Below are positions 37,383-44,712 of a stretch of DNA of 64,000 bases, in pieces (position 1 is the stretch's first letter; the number at the start of each line of letters is the position of its first letter). The DNA is from JAAYKS01 sp964479435 (GTDB lineage Bacteria; Bacillota; Clostridia; Saccharofermentanales; UBA5734). The DNA is taken from positions 14,011 to 78,010 of the forward strand of contig CAYZME010000001.1 in assembly GCA_964479435.1 (NCBI GenBank), in the 5' to 3' direction. The translations under genes and the position numbers were made by a program. Below the pieces are notes generated by a model. That model did no database searches and was not told the origin of the DNA. It was given only the letters and a program-made list of their open reading frames with translations.

Positions 37383-37721
37383 ATGGCTGAGCGGAATGAT
37401 TTGTTGAGACAGGCGATCGCGCGCCTGGAAGCGGCGACGATCTACGACGCCGCTGTCGAGCGGGCGCGCGGGGCGGCTTTGGCACCGGTCAAGGAAAAGC
37501 CGGCGGCAAAAGCCGCCGCGGGGACGCCACCGGCCAGAACCACGCCCACCGGAGCGCAACCAGCCAGCCGACGCACGGATGAGCGACCAACCCACGCCGC
37601 CGCCGTGCGCGCGGCACTGGAAACGCTTTCACCGCAACACCTCACCCAGGGAATCGTCCTCTCTGCCATCCTCGGCCCGCCGGCCAGCCGGCGGACCAGG
37701 TTGGGGCGTTGGGGCCGCTGA
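37383..37721 (+). CDS. small hypothetical protein downstream of floA
   Basis: A 112-residue protein not recognised from any family. Residues 1-35 look like an amphipathic helix (AERNDLLRQAIARLEAATIYDAA). The middle (about 36-70) is rich in Ala, Pro, Thr and Arg and probably disordered. Residues 72-100 again look helical and hydrophobic (AAAVRAALETLSPQHLTQGIVLSAILGPP). GGGAG precedes the ATG by ten bases, and the gap to floA is 30 bases, so it is likely expressed with floA. In Bacillus a small gene also follows floA, which gives some support. It may be a rapidly evolving partner. Confidence 0.6.
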   Translation: MAERNDLLRQAIARLEAATIYDAAVERARGAALAPVKEKPAAKAAAGTPPARTTPTGAQPASRRTDERPTHAAAVRAALETLSPQHLTQGIVLSAILGPPASRRTRLGRWGR

Positions 37722-37839
37722 AAAGCCAGGGCCGCTAGACGCGGAGCGGATGAGAAAACAGAGTACCAGGCTGGTTGCTGATATCGGATCGCCGTTTTTC
37801 GCAAATAGAAAAATATATTGCCGGGGGAAGAAGTGCTTC

Positions 37840-38394
37840 ATGATCACTCATAAAGGCACGCAAGAAATACAAACCGAACGGCTATTGTTAAGAAGAATTT
37901 ACCCGGACGATGCGGACATGGTTTATGCATGGATGAGCGATCCGGAAGTATGCAAATATGAACGATGGCAGCCACACCCCCATGTCGACTATTCACGAGG
38001 ATACATTGCCGAAGCCTTTGGAGGGTATCAATCCGACTACACGTATCAATGGGGGATTGAACGCGATGGCAGGCTGATCGGCTCCGTAAGCGTGGTTGAT
38101 ATCAGTGATTACGATCAAAAGGCGATCTTGGGCTACTGCCTCGCAAGGGAATTTTGGTCGCACGGATATACCACGGAAGCTGTCAAGGCAGTTTTAAATT
38201 ACATGTTTTCAGAAATTGGACTCAATCGGGTGGAGGCGTCGCATTCTGTCAACAACATGGCTTCTGGCCGGGTCTTGGAAAAAGCGGGTATGATTCTAGA
38301 AGGTCAAGCGAAAGATTATTATTTTTGTAATTCAGGACTGCAGGACAGTAGACTTTTTGGAATCACAAGAGAGCAGTTTCTGCATAGAGAATAG
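37840..38394 (+). CDS. RimJ/RimL-type GNAT acetyltransferase, atypical base composition
   Basis: The 184-residue protein matches ribosomal-protein-alanine/small-molecule acetyltransferases of the Acetyltransf_3 type: IQTERLLLRRIYPDDADMVYAWMSDPEV at the N-terminus, ILGYCLAREFWSHGYTTEA as the acetyl-CoA site, and NNMASGRVLEKAGM. Its sequence is clearly richer in A and T and uses codons unlike its neighbours (for example AAA, ATT, TTA). It lies between imperfect direct repeats with its own terminator, so acquisition by horizontal transfer is likely. The ATG follows GGGGGAAG at about ten bases; the GC-rich upstream extension of the frame belongs to another composition. Confidence 0.88.
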   Translation: MITHKGTQEIQTERLLLRRIYPDDADMVYAWMSDPEVCKYERWQPHPHVDYSRGYIAEAFGGYQSDYTYQWGIERDGRLIGSVSVVDISDYDQKAILGYCLAREFWSHGYTTEAVKAVLNYMFSEIGLNRVEASHSVNNMASGRVLEKAGMILEGQAKDYYFCNSGLQDSRLFGITREQFLHRE

Positions 38395-38395
38395 A

Positions 38396-38445
38396 AAACA
38401 AGAAGAGACTGTGAGGGATCCCCTGCATCGTCTCTTCTTGTTTTA
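38396..38445. terminator. bidirectional terminator after the acetyltransferase gene
   Basis: A perfect 15-bp stem (AAAACAAGAAGAGAC with GTCTCTTCTTGTTTT) that begins one base after the stop codon. Its A/T ends give U tracts in both directions. Confidence 0.9.
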
Positions 38446-38509
38446 TGGTATGGCCGCGTCTTTCAGAACCGGCTTGTTTTTTCTAAAAACCAGGGCCCCC
38501 GCCGTTCCC

Positions 38510-39643
38510 CTAGACGCGGGTCAATGCGGCATGGGCTTCTTTGAGCTTTTCGATGATCTGAATCTGCTGCGGGCAGACCCGTTCGCACGCACCACAGGCA
38601 GTGCAACTGGTGGCCTTTTCGCGGTCGGGGAAGTTCTTTAGGTAATGCGTGCTCTGCCCGGCCAGATCGTCGTAGATCACCGCCTGGTTGTACGCGTGAA
38701 AGACACCGGGTATATCCACGCCAAAGGGACAGGGCATGCAATACTCACAAGCGGTACAGGGGACGCGGGTGAGTTGTTCGTACGCTTCTTTGACGCGCTC
38801 GATCCGCGCCAGATCCTCGGCTGTCAGGAATCCGGGCGTCGCGTAATCCGCGACCGCCATGTTCTCGTCCACCTGCTCTTGCGCGTTCATCCCGCTCAGC
38901 AGCAGGGATACTTCGGGCTGATTCCACAGCCAGGACAGGGCCCAGGCCGCCGGTGAGCGCCGGACCGGCGCCGCGTCCCAGATGGCCTGTACCGCGGCGG
39001 GCGCGGGCTTGGCCAGCTTGCCACCCAGCAAGGGTTCCATGACGATGACCGCCATCCCTTTGGCCGCCGCGTAACGCAGCCCCTCTGTACCGGCCTGATT
39101 GGTCTGATCCATATAATTGTATTGGATCTGACAAAAATCCCAATCGTAACGGTCGATGATTTCTTTGAATACGGTCACGTTGTCGTGAAAGGAAAATCCC
39201 GCGTAGCGGATCCGTCCGTCCGCCTTGGCGCGCTCGAGAAACGAGAAGCAATCCAGGTCGCGAACCGTCTGCCAGGTATCCGCGTTGAGCGCGTGCATCA
39301 TGTACATATCCACGTGATCCGTCTGGAGCTTAGCCAATTGCTCGTTCAGCAGGCGGTCAAAATCCGCCGCCGTCTTCAAATTCCAGGGCGGGCACTTGGT
39401 GGCCAGGTAGACCTTGTCGCGGTAGCCGTCCCAGAGTGCTTTGCCGACCAGGTGCTCACTCTGGCCGCCGTGATATCCGTACGCGGTGTCGACATAGTTG
39501 ACGCCGCGGTCGATCGCGTCGCGAACCAGGCGAATCGACGCGGGTTCGTCAATCGCCCCGTCGGCCGTCAGCGGCAACCGCATGCAACCAAAGCCGAGAA
39601 CCGAGACATCTATATCGTGTTTACCAAATTTCCGATACTGCAT
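38510..39643 (-). CDS. aldo/keto reductase with C-terminal 4Fe-4S ferredoxin domain
   Basis: The 377-residue protein combines an NADPH-dependent aldo/keto reductase barrel (residues 1-280; VLGFGCMRLPL, DTAYGYHGGQSE, YLATKCPPW) with a C-terminal cluster region holding CTACEYCMPCP and CTACGACERVCP. This fits two [4Fe-4S] clusters. This architecture is frequent in anaerobic Clostridia and Bacteroidetes, where it may couple ferredoxin and NAD(P)H to carbonyl reduction. AAGGAGG precedes the ATG used; the frame's upstream part is intergenic. The substrate is not known. Confidence 0.92.
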   Translation of the reverse strand: MQYRKFGKHDIDVSVLGFGCMRLPLTADGAIDEPASIRLVRDAIDRGVNYVDTAYGYHGGQSEHLVGKALWDGYRDKVYLATKCPPWNLKTAADFDRLLNEQLAKLQTDHVDMYMMHALNADTWQTVRDLDCFSFLERAKADGRIRYAGFSFHDNVTVFKEIIDRYDWDFCQIQYNYMDQTNQAGTEGLRYAAAKGMAVIVMEPLLGGKLAKPAPAAVQAIWDAAPVRRSPAAWALSWLWNQPEVSLLLSGMNAQEQVDENMAVADYATPGFLTAEDLARIERVKEAYEQLTRVPCTACEYCMPCPFGVDIPGVFHAYNQAVIYDDLAGQSTHYLKNFPDREKATSCTACGACERVCPQQIQIIEKLKEAHAALTRV

Positions 39644-39669
39644 TTCTTCCTCCTTCAGATGACAGGGTG

Positions 39670-39691
39670 ATCGTGTAAATAGGGTCACGAT
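39670..39691. promoter_or_regulatory. dyad upstream of the aldo/keto reductase gene
   Basis: ATCGTG and CACGAT form a 6-bp inverted repeat with a ten-base spacer, 27 bases upstream of the aldo/keto reductase ATG and in the expected promoter region. An operator role is inferred. Confidence 0.35.
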
Positions 39692-39768
39692 GCTTATTTT
39701 AACATGGACGGGCGGATGAACTCCCGCGCCGCCCCGGGCCGCGGCGTGCATTTTTTGCCCTTTTCCGG

Positions 39769-39774
39769 TATAAT
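39769..39774 (+). promoter_or_regulatory. -10 element of the ABC-F gene
   Basis: A perfect TATAAT 62 bases upstream of the ABC-F start; no good -35 element is visible. Confidence 0.4.
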
Positions 39775-39836
39775 CCGCTCTTGTTTCCTCAGCCCATGGC
39801 GCGCCCGCGACACGGCACCGCCACCCCAAAGGACAC

Positions 39837-41465
39837 ATGCCTATGATCACCGTCACCGGTCTGAGCCTGCGCTTCAGCGACAAAAACCTCTTTGAGGACG
39901 TCAACGTCAAGTTTACGCCCGGCAATTGTTATGGCGTGATCGGCGCCAACGGCGCCGGCAAAACCACGTTCGTGCGCATTCTGTCCGGCGATCTGGAACC
40001 CAGCACGGGAACCGTAGCGATCACGCCGGGCGAGCGGCTGGCGACGCTGCAGCAGGACCACTTCGCCTATGACGCGTACGGCGTGATGGAAACGATCTAT
40101 ATGGGGTTCCCGCGCCTCTACGAAGTCATGCGCGCCAAAGACACCCTCTACGCCAAAGCGGATTTTTCCGAAGCGGACGGGCTGCTGGCCGCCGATCTCG
40201 AACACGAATTTGCCGAGCTGGGCGGCTGGGACGCCGAAACCGACGCCGAAAAACTCCTCATGGGTTTGGGCGTGGAACGGGACGCGCACGCCAAAAAGAT
40301 GGGCGAGCTGACCGGCGGCGAGAAAGTCAAGGTCCTGCTGGCGCAGGCGCTGTTTGGCAACCCCCACATTCTCATTCTCGACGAGCCGACCAACCACCTG
40401 GACTTCCAGGCCATCCGCTGGCTGGAAGAATTCCTGATCGAATACCCCAATACGGTGATCGTGGTCTCGCACGACCGCTATTTCCTCAACAAGGTCTGCA
40501 CCCACATGCTGGACATCGATTTTGGCAAGGTCAACCTGGTGGTCGGCAATTACGACTTCTGGTACGAGTCGAGCCAATTGATGCTGCGCCTGATGGCCGA
40601 CCGCAACAAAAAGAAAGAAGACCGCATCCGCGAGCTGCAGGCATTCATCGCGCGTTTCGGCTCCAACGCCTCCAAAGCGCGCCAGGCCACCTCGCGTAAA
40701 AAAATGCTCGACAAAATCGTCCTCGACGAAATCCGCCCCTCGTCGCGCCGGTACCCCTACATTGGCTTTACCCCCGAACGCGAAATCGGCAAAGATGTCT
40801 TGTTTGTCGAAGGTTTGTCCAAAACGATCGACGGCGAAAAAGTGCTCTCCGATGTCACCTTCACCATGCAACGCGAAGACAAAATCGCTTTTTTGTCGCG
40901 CAGCGAGCGGGCGCGCACCACGCTGTTCCAAATCCTCATGGGCGAACTGGAGCCAGACGCGGGCACCTTCCGCTGGGGCAAAACCACTTCCCGCGCGTAC
41001 CTGCCCAAGGATGTGAACCCCTTCTTTGACGGGGTCGACCTCAACCTGATCGACTGGTTCCGCCAGTATTCACCCGACGACCACGAAAGCTTCTGCCGCG
41101 GTTTTCTGGGCAAAATGCTGTTCTCCGGCGACGACGCGCTCAAACAGGCGCACGTCCTGTCCGGGGGCGAAAAAATGCGCTGCATGTTTTCCCGCCTGAT
41201 GCTGTCCTCGGCCAACATCCTGCTGTTGGACGAACCGACCAATCACCTGGACCTCGAATCCATCACCGCGGTCAACAACGGCCTGATCGCTTTCAAGGGC
41301 GCGATCCTCTTTGCTTCCCACGATTACGAATTTGTCCAGACCATCGCCAACCGCGTCATCGAGCTGACGCCTGGTGGTATGGTCGACAGTATGCTGCCAT
41401 TGGACGCGTATTTACTAGACGAACAGGTGCAAGAGCGGCTGCGGGTGTTGTACGCTGGGGTATGA
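39837..41465 (+). CDS. ABC-F family ATPase (YbiT/YkpA-like)
   Basis: A soluble 542-residue protein with two ABC ATPase domains and no membrane segment, as in ribosome-associated ABC-F factors that resolve stalled translation. Domain 1 has Walker A GANGAGKTT (36-44), the LTGGEKVKV signature and ILILDEPTNHLD. Domain 2 keeps LSGGEKMR and ILLLDEPTNHLD, but its P-loop reads SRSERARTT, lacking the lysine. A degenerate second P-loop is known in YbiT/YkpA-like ABC-F proteins, so this need not be damage. The P-tRNA-interaction-motif linker (DRNKKKEDRIRELQAFIARFGSNASKA) is present. AAAGGA precedes the ATG; an ATG two codons later is as likely. Confidence 0.9.
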   Translation: MPMITVTGLSLRFSDKNLFEDVNVKFTPGNCYGVIGANGAGKTTFVRILSGDLEPSTGTVAITPGERLATLQQDHFAYDAYGVMETIYMGFPRLYEVMRAKDTLYAKADFSEADGLLAADLEHEFAELGGWDAETDAEKLLMGLGVERDAHAKKMGELTGGEKVKVLLAQALFGNPHILILDEPTNHLDFQAIRWLEEFLIEYPNTVIVVSHDRYFLNKVCTHMLDIDFGKVNLVVGNYDFWYESSQLMLRLMADRNKKKEDRIRELQAFIARFGSNASKARQATSRKKMLDKIVLDEIRPSSRRYPYIGFTPEREIGKDVLFVEGLSKTIDGEKVLSDVTFTMQREDKIAFLSRSERARTTLFQILMGELEPDAGTFRWGKTTSRAYLPKDVNPFFDGVDLNLIDWFRQYSPDDHESFCRGFLGKMLFSGDDALKQAHVLSGGEKMRCMFSRLMLSSANILLLDEPTNHLDLESITAVNNGLIAFKGAILFASHDYEFVQTIANRVIELTPGGMVDSMLPLDAYLLDEQVQERLRVLYAGV

Positions 41466-41505
41466 CGCGAAGCCGGAGCCACAACAAGACGGGGGTGCGG
41501 CACAC

Positions 41506-42072
41506 ATGATCTTCGATCCGTTCAGCGAGGCCCGGCGGGAAGCCGCGATTTTGTTGCGCAGCGCCGGCATTTATGTCACCGGCGAAGAAGAAGAACACAT
41601 CCGGGTCACGGATTTCGGCCTCGGCCACCTGCAAAGAGAGGGGATCCAATACCTGGAATGGCTTCATACCGCGCGGGTCGCGGTCTATCTGGTCGCGCTG
41701 TCCCCTTTTCAAACCGTCCCCGAACAACAACACCCGTCGTCCGCGGACGACCCCGGCAGGGAAGTGACCCTGCGCGTGGTTTCCGGCGCCGTATACGTCT
41801 ATCTTTCCGGCGAAGACAACATGCGCTTTGGCAACGTCCCCCGTTACCACGAAGCCTTTTACACGGCCCGCCATGAGACCGTGCTCAACCCCGGTGATTC
41901 CCTGACGCTACCGCCCGACACGCCGTTCTGGTTGCAAGCCGGCGGCGATGGCGCCGTCGCCTACGCGTTTTGCAACGCGGACACACGCCGGCAGATCGTC
42001 TTTACTCATCCGGATCTTGCCGCGGGCGATCGTCCGGACGCCCCGGACGATGGCGCCGCCGATCCCGGCTAA
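41506..42072 (+). CDS. D-lyxose isomerase-like cupin with altered metal site
   Basis: The 188-residue protein has the layout of the cupin D-lyxose ketol-isomerase family (YdaE-like): HIRVTDFGLG, then a ...PEQQHP... strand, GREVTLRVVSGAVYVYLSGE and HETVLNPGDSLTLPPDTPFWLQAGGDG. In characterised enzymes the metal is held by two His in PEHRHP, one Glu and one His in the NTxHW region. Here the first His is Gln and the last is replaced by Phe, so catalysis may be lost or changed. It follows the ABC-F gene by 40 bases with GGGGGTG before the ATG, and its stop overlaps the convergent DUF503 gene by four bases. Confidence 0.72.
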   Translation: MIFDPFSEARREAAILLRSAGIYVTGEEEEHIRVTDFGLGHLQREGIQYLEWLHTARVAVYLVALSPFQTVPEQQHPSSADDPGREVTLRVVSGAVYVYLSGEDNMRFGNVPRYHEAFYTARHETVLNPGDSLTLPPDTPFWLQAGGDGAVAYAFCNADTRRQIVFTHPDLAAGDRPDAPDDGAADPG

Positions 42073-42356
42073 ATCCGCAGCGTATCCGAGGCCATCGCGA
42101 CCATCTCCACCGCCGGTTCCTCTTCGATTTCGCGCACAATCCGGTCGAGTTTGGCCGACAGATCCCGCTCCGACAACACACAATACGAAAACCCGATGCG
42201 CCCCCGTTGCCAGAGGTCCTGGTCGCCGCTTTCGATCACGCACATCGCGTAGCGCAGCCGCAAGCGGTCCATCAGACCGCGCATCACGCTGCGCTTGTCC
42301 TTGAGCGACAACGCGCCCAAAATGCGGATCTCCGCCTCACCGGCCAGAGCAAACAT
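42069..42356 (-). CDS. DUF503 family protein (YlxP-like)
   Basis: A 95-residue protein with the ferredoxin-like DUF503 pattern: EIRILGALSLKDKRSVMRGLMDRLRLRYAMCVIESGDQDLWQRGRIGFSYC. In Bacillus the homolog YlxP lies in the nusA-infB cluster; here it stands alone. The function is unknown, with ribosome or rRNA links suspected. AAAGGAGG precedes the ATG. Confidence 0.88.
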   Translation of the reverse strand: MFALAGEAEIRILGALSLKDKRSVMRGLMDRLRLRYAMCVIESGDQDLWQRGRIGFSYCVLSERDLSAKLDRIVREIEEEPAVEMVAMASDTLRI

Positions 42357-42449
42357 GTCCTCGCCTCCTTTCGATCGCGTACATGCCCCAACTACCTGCC
42401 ATCAGCATACCGCAAGCCGTCGCGGCCTGCCCGCGCGACCGCGTGGTTC

Positions 42450-42483
42450 TGGACCGGCCGGGTCCAGTAGACCAGGCCGGTCT
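42450..42483. promoter_or_regulatory. two adjacent palindromes on the esterase promoter
   Basis: TGGACC-GGCCG-GGTCCA (42450-42466) and AGACC-AGGCC-GGTCT (42469-42483) are side-by-side dyads of similar sequence with GGCC at the centre. The right one covers the position of the -35 region of the esterase promoter. They look like paired operator sites. Confidence 0.5.
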
Positions 42484-42492
42484 GGCGACAAA

Positions 42493-42501
42493 TGCTATAA
42501 T
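42493..42501 (+). promoter_or_regulatory. extended -10 promoter of the esterase gene
   Basis: TGCTATAAT is a perfect extended -10 element (TGnTATAAT). With normal initiation about seven bases downstream the transcript would begin near 42508, only about four bases before the ATG. Confidence 0.6.
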
Positions 42502-42511
42502 GGAATATGCA

Positions 42512-43222
42512 ATGATCCAAACGTTTTTATTGATCGGCCAATCGAATATGGCGGGTCGGGGCGGTCCGGGCGAGGTGCCCGACCTGATCAATCCCGATGT
42601 GCTGATGTTCCGCGACGGCGCGTGGCGCCCCGCGGTCGAGCCGTTGCACGCGGATAAACCCGAGCTGGCCGGCATCGGCCCGGGCATGAGCTTTGCCGAT
42701 TCGGTGCAGCGCCATCACGGCGGGCGCGTCGGCGTGGTACCTTGCGCCTTTGGCGGCAGCGCGTTGCGCGAGTGGCAGCCGGGCGAGCGCCTTTTTGTCG
42801 CCGCCGCGGCCAGCACGCGGGCGGCTCTGCGGGCCGACGGCGTGTTGCGGGGTATTTTGTGGCACCAGGGCGAAAGCGACTCCGACACCCGCGCGGACGC
42901 GGAAACATACGACGCGCGTTTTTGGACCCTGTACCGGCCGTTGATGGAACAGATCGGCGGAGAGGGGATTCCGTTTATTGTCGGCGAACTGGGGGCTTTT
43001 CTGGAGCGTTATCCGGCGGGGTGTGACTTTTACCGCGTCACCAACCGCAAATTGGCCGCCATCGCCGCCAGCGCGCCCCATTTTGAATGGGCATCGGCGC
43101 GGGGGCTGACCGATGGCGGCGACCATCTGCATTTTAGCGCCGCGGCACAACGTGTGTTTGGACTGCGATACGCCGAGGCCTGGGAGCGGGCCGCCGCCAG
43201 GCTGGGCATCCGCTGGAGCTGA
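42512..43222 (+). CDS. SASA-type carbohydrate esterase (sialate O-acetylesterase-like)
   Basis: The 236-residue protein is an SGNH hydrolase of the sialic acid-specific acetylesterase (SASA/DUF303) type. It has the nucleophile in GQSNMAG (Ser11), a Gly in FGGSALREW for the oxyanion hole, HQGESDS and the C-terminal catalytic pair in DGGDHLHFS. Such enzymes remove acetyl groups from sialic acid or xylan-type sugars. No signal peptide is seen, so it acts in the cytosol. No Shine-Dalgarno sequence precedes the ATG, and the -10 element is only ten bases away, so translation from a nearly leaderless mRNA is suggested. Upstream codons of the frame lie in the promoter palindromes. Confidence 0.85.
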   Translation: MIQTFLLIGQSNMAGRGGPGEVPDLINPDVLMFRDGAWRPAVEPLHADKPELAGIGPGMSFADSVQRHHGGRVGVVPCAFGGSALREWQPGERLFVAAAASTRAALRADGVLRGILWHQGESDSDTRADAETYDARFWTLYRPLMEQIGGEGIPFIVGELGAFLERYPAGCDFYRVTNRKLAAIAASAPHFEWASARGLTDGGDHLHFSAAAQRVFGLRYAEAWERAAARLGIRWS

Positions 43223-43305
43223 ACCCGGCCCGACACACTTGCCGGTTCGGGCGCCCCAGCCGGGAGTGATACACACCATCCCTTGCGGGACAGAGGAGGT
43301 AAAAA

Positions 43306-43824
43306 ATGGATTTTATGACGTTGGCACGTACGCGTTGCTCGGTCCGGCAGTACCAGGAGCGACCGGTAGAACCAGACAAATTGGAACAAATTTTGACAGC
43401 GGGGCAGATCGCGCCCACAGCCGCCAATTTGCAACCGCAGCGGATTCTGGTGATTCAGTCCGCGGAAGGATTGGAGAAACTCGCGGCGTCGGCGCGGGTA
43501 TACGGCGCGCCGTTGGCACTGGTGGTCTGTTCCGACCACGACGTCAGTTGGAAACGTTCCTTTGACGGCAAAGACAGCGCCGACATCGACGCCAGCATCG
43601 CCGCCACCCATATGATGCTGGCGGCGGCACAACTCGAGCTCGCCTCGATCTGGGTCTGCCACTTCAACCCCACGCGACTACGGGCGGATTTCGGCTTGCC
43701 GGAGAACATCGAGCCGATCAACATCCTCGGCATCGGCTACGCCCGGGGCGAAGTCAAGTCCCCCGACCGGCACGCCGCCGATCGCAAACCGCTCCGCGAA
43801 ATCGTGGTGATGGAAGCGTTTTAA
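43306..43824 (+). CDS. nitroreductase family protein
   Basis: A 172-residue FMN-dependent oxidoreductase. The N-terminal RTRCSVRQYQERPVE and APTAANLQPQRILVI bind FMN, and ILGIGYARGE lies near the end, as in small nitroreductases of anaerobes. It reduces nitro compounds, quinones or flavins with NAD(P)H; the true substrate is unknown. AGAGGAGG lies six bases before the ATG. It follows the esterase by 83 bases. Confidence 0.9.
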   Translation: MDFMTLARTRCSVRQYQERPVEPDKLEQILTAGQIAPTAANLQPQRILVIQSAEGLEKLAASARVYGAPLALVVCSDHDVSWKRSFDGKDSADIDASIAATHMMLAAAQLELASIWVCHFNPTRLRADFGLPENIEPINILGIGYARGEVKSPDRHAADRKPLREIVVMEAF

Positions 43825-43840
43825 TCCCACATGTGCCGCG

Positions 43841-44638
43841 TCACAACACGCGGAACGTACAATCCTGGGCCAAAAACCGGACCGGCAACGACGGGAAGCG
43901 TGTCTGCAGCTGTGCGGCCAGCGCTTCCATGCCGGGCATTTCGCTCTCGGCATGGCCCAGCACAAACAGCGCTTTGTGCTTGCCTTGCCAGACCGCGTCG
44001 CGGAAATATTCGGGAGCTTCCCATTCGAAGCCTTCGCCGTATAGGACCGCGTCCACCGGGTCAGGGTCGCGCAGGATTAGCGGGAGCGTGCCGTTGCCGC
44101 GATAACCGACAAACACGGCGACGCGGCGCACGGTCTGGGTGTCGTCGCCGATATACCGCAACGCGCGCAAATCCAGTCTTTCTTTGATGTGTTCGGCCAG
44201 CGAGCGGACGGTGAGCTCGGGAATCTTGACGATCGAGAACGCCGGGTGTTGTACGGTCTCTGACGCCGCCCAGCCCAGCCGCTCCAGCAAGCCGATGGTC
44301 ACAAGATCCGGCTGATAACGGTGGATGTGATCGTGGTCGCGAAAAATCGACACCCCGCTGTCGCGAATCGCGCGGTCCTTGTCTTGCCAGACCGGGTCGG
44401 CTTCGATCCCCGGATGGCCGCCGCGGTGCATGTAAAAAATACCCTCGTGGGTGATCAGCAGATTGATCCCCAACGCCCGGGCGCGCTCCACGGTTTCCTG
44501 GGTGGCGACATGGGTGGTGCCGACCCCGGTGACCGGTGTGTCAGGCGTGCCATACAGGAGGCCGTCGACGGTATCCGGCATGTCCAATCGCGGGGTGGTG
44601 AGCGCTTCGATCACGTCACGAACCAAAAGATTTGCCAT
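43841..44638 (-). CDS. Nif3-like dinuclear metal centre protein
   Basis: The 265-residue protein belongs to the Nif3/YqfO (GTP cyclohydrolase I type 2-like) family. It starts VRDVIEALTTPRLDMPDTVDGLLYGTP, has the metal-site ITHEGIF in place of the usual THH, SGVSIFRDHDHIHRY, and ends with GHAESEMPGMEALA, where His and Glu bind metal. It lacks the PII-like insert of longer YqfO proteins. Function is uncertain across the family. AAAGGAAA precedes the ATG. Confidence 0.82.
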   Translation of the reverse strand: MANLLVRDVIEALTTPRLDMPDTVDGLLYGTPDTPVTGVGTTHVATQETVERARALGINLLITHEGIFYMHRGGHPGIEADPVWQDKDRAIRDSGVSIFRDHDHIHRYQPDLVTIGLLERLGWAASETVQHPAFSIVKIPELTVRSLAEHIKERLDLRALRYIGDDTQTVRRVAVFVGYRGNGTLPLILRDPDPVDAVLYGEGFEWEAPEYFRDAVWQGKHKALFVLGHAESEMPGMEALAAQLQTRFPSLPVRFLAQDCTFRVL

Positions 44639-44712
44639 GGGTTTGTTTCCTTTCCATCGCTGTATTATGGGGGCCGGCGGTCTGTTCGCCGCGCCAACCC
44701 GGGGCGGGGTGT

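Larger units (their letters stand above)
37721..38519. repeat. imperfect direct repeats bounding an AT-rich segment
   Basis: Left copy: AAAAGCCAGGGCC (37721-37733) then CTAGACGCGG (37735-37744). Right copy: AAAAACCAGGGCC (38485-38497) then, after twelve extra bases, the same CTAGACGCGG (38510-38519). Between them lies a 740-base AT-rich block with one acetyltransferase gene and its terminator. The left copy begins at the stop of the small gene; the right copy covers the stop of the convergent aldo/keto reductase gene. Confidence 0.7.

Noticed and set aside
37721..38519. Considered as an integron gene cassette
   Set aside because: The gene plus terminator size would fit, but no attC-like inverted core sites or integrase are seen; the flanking repeats are direct and GC-rich.
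40880..40960. Suspected frameshift or damage in the second Walker A of the ABC-F gene
   Set aside because: The frame is open on both sides, all later motifs are intact, and degenerate second P-loops occur in this subfamily.
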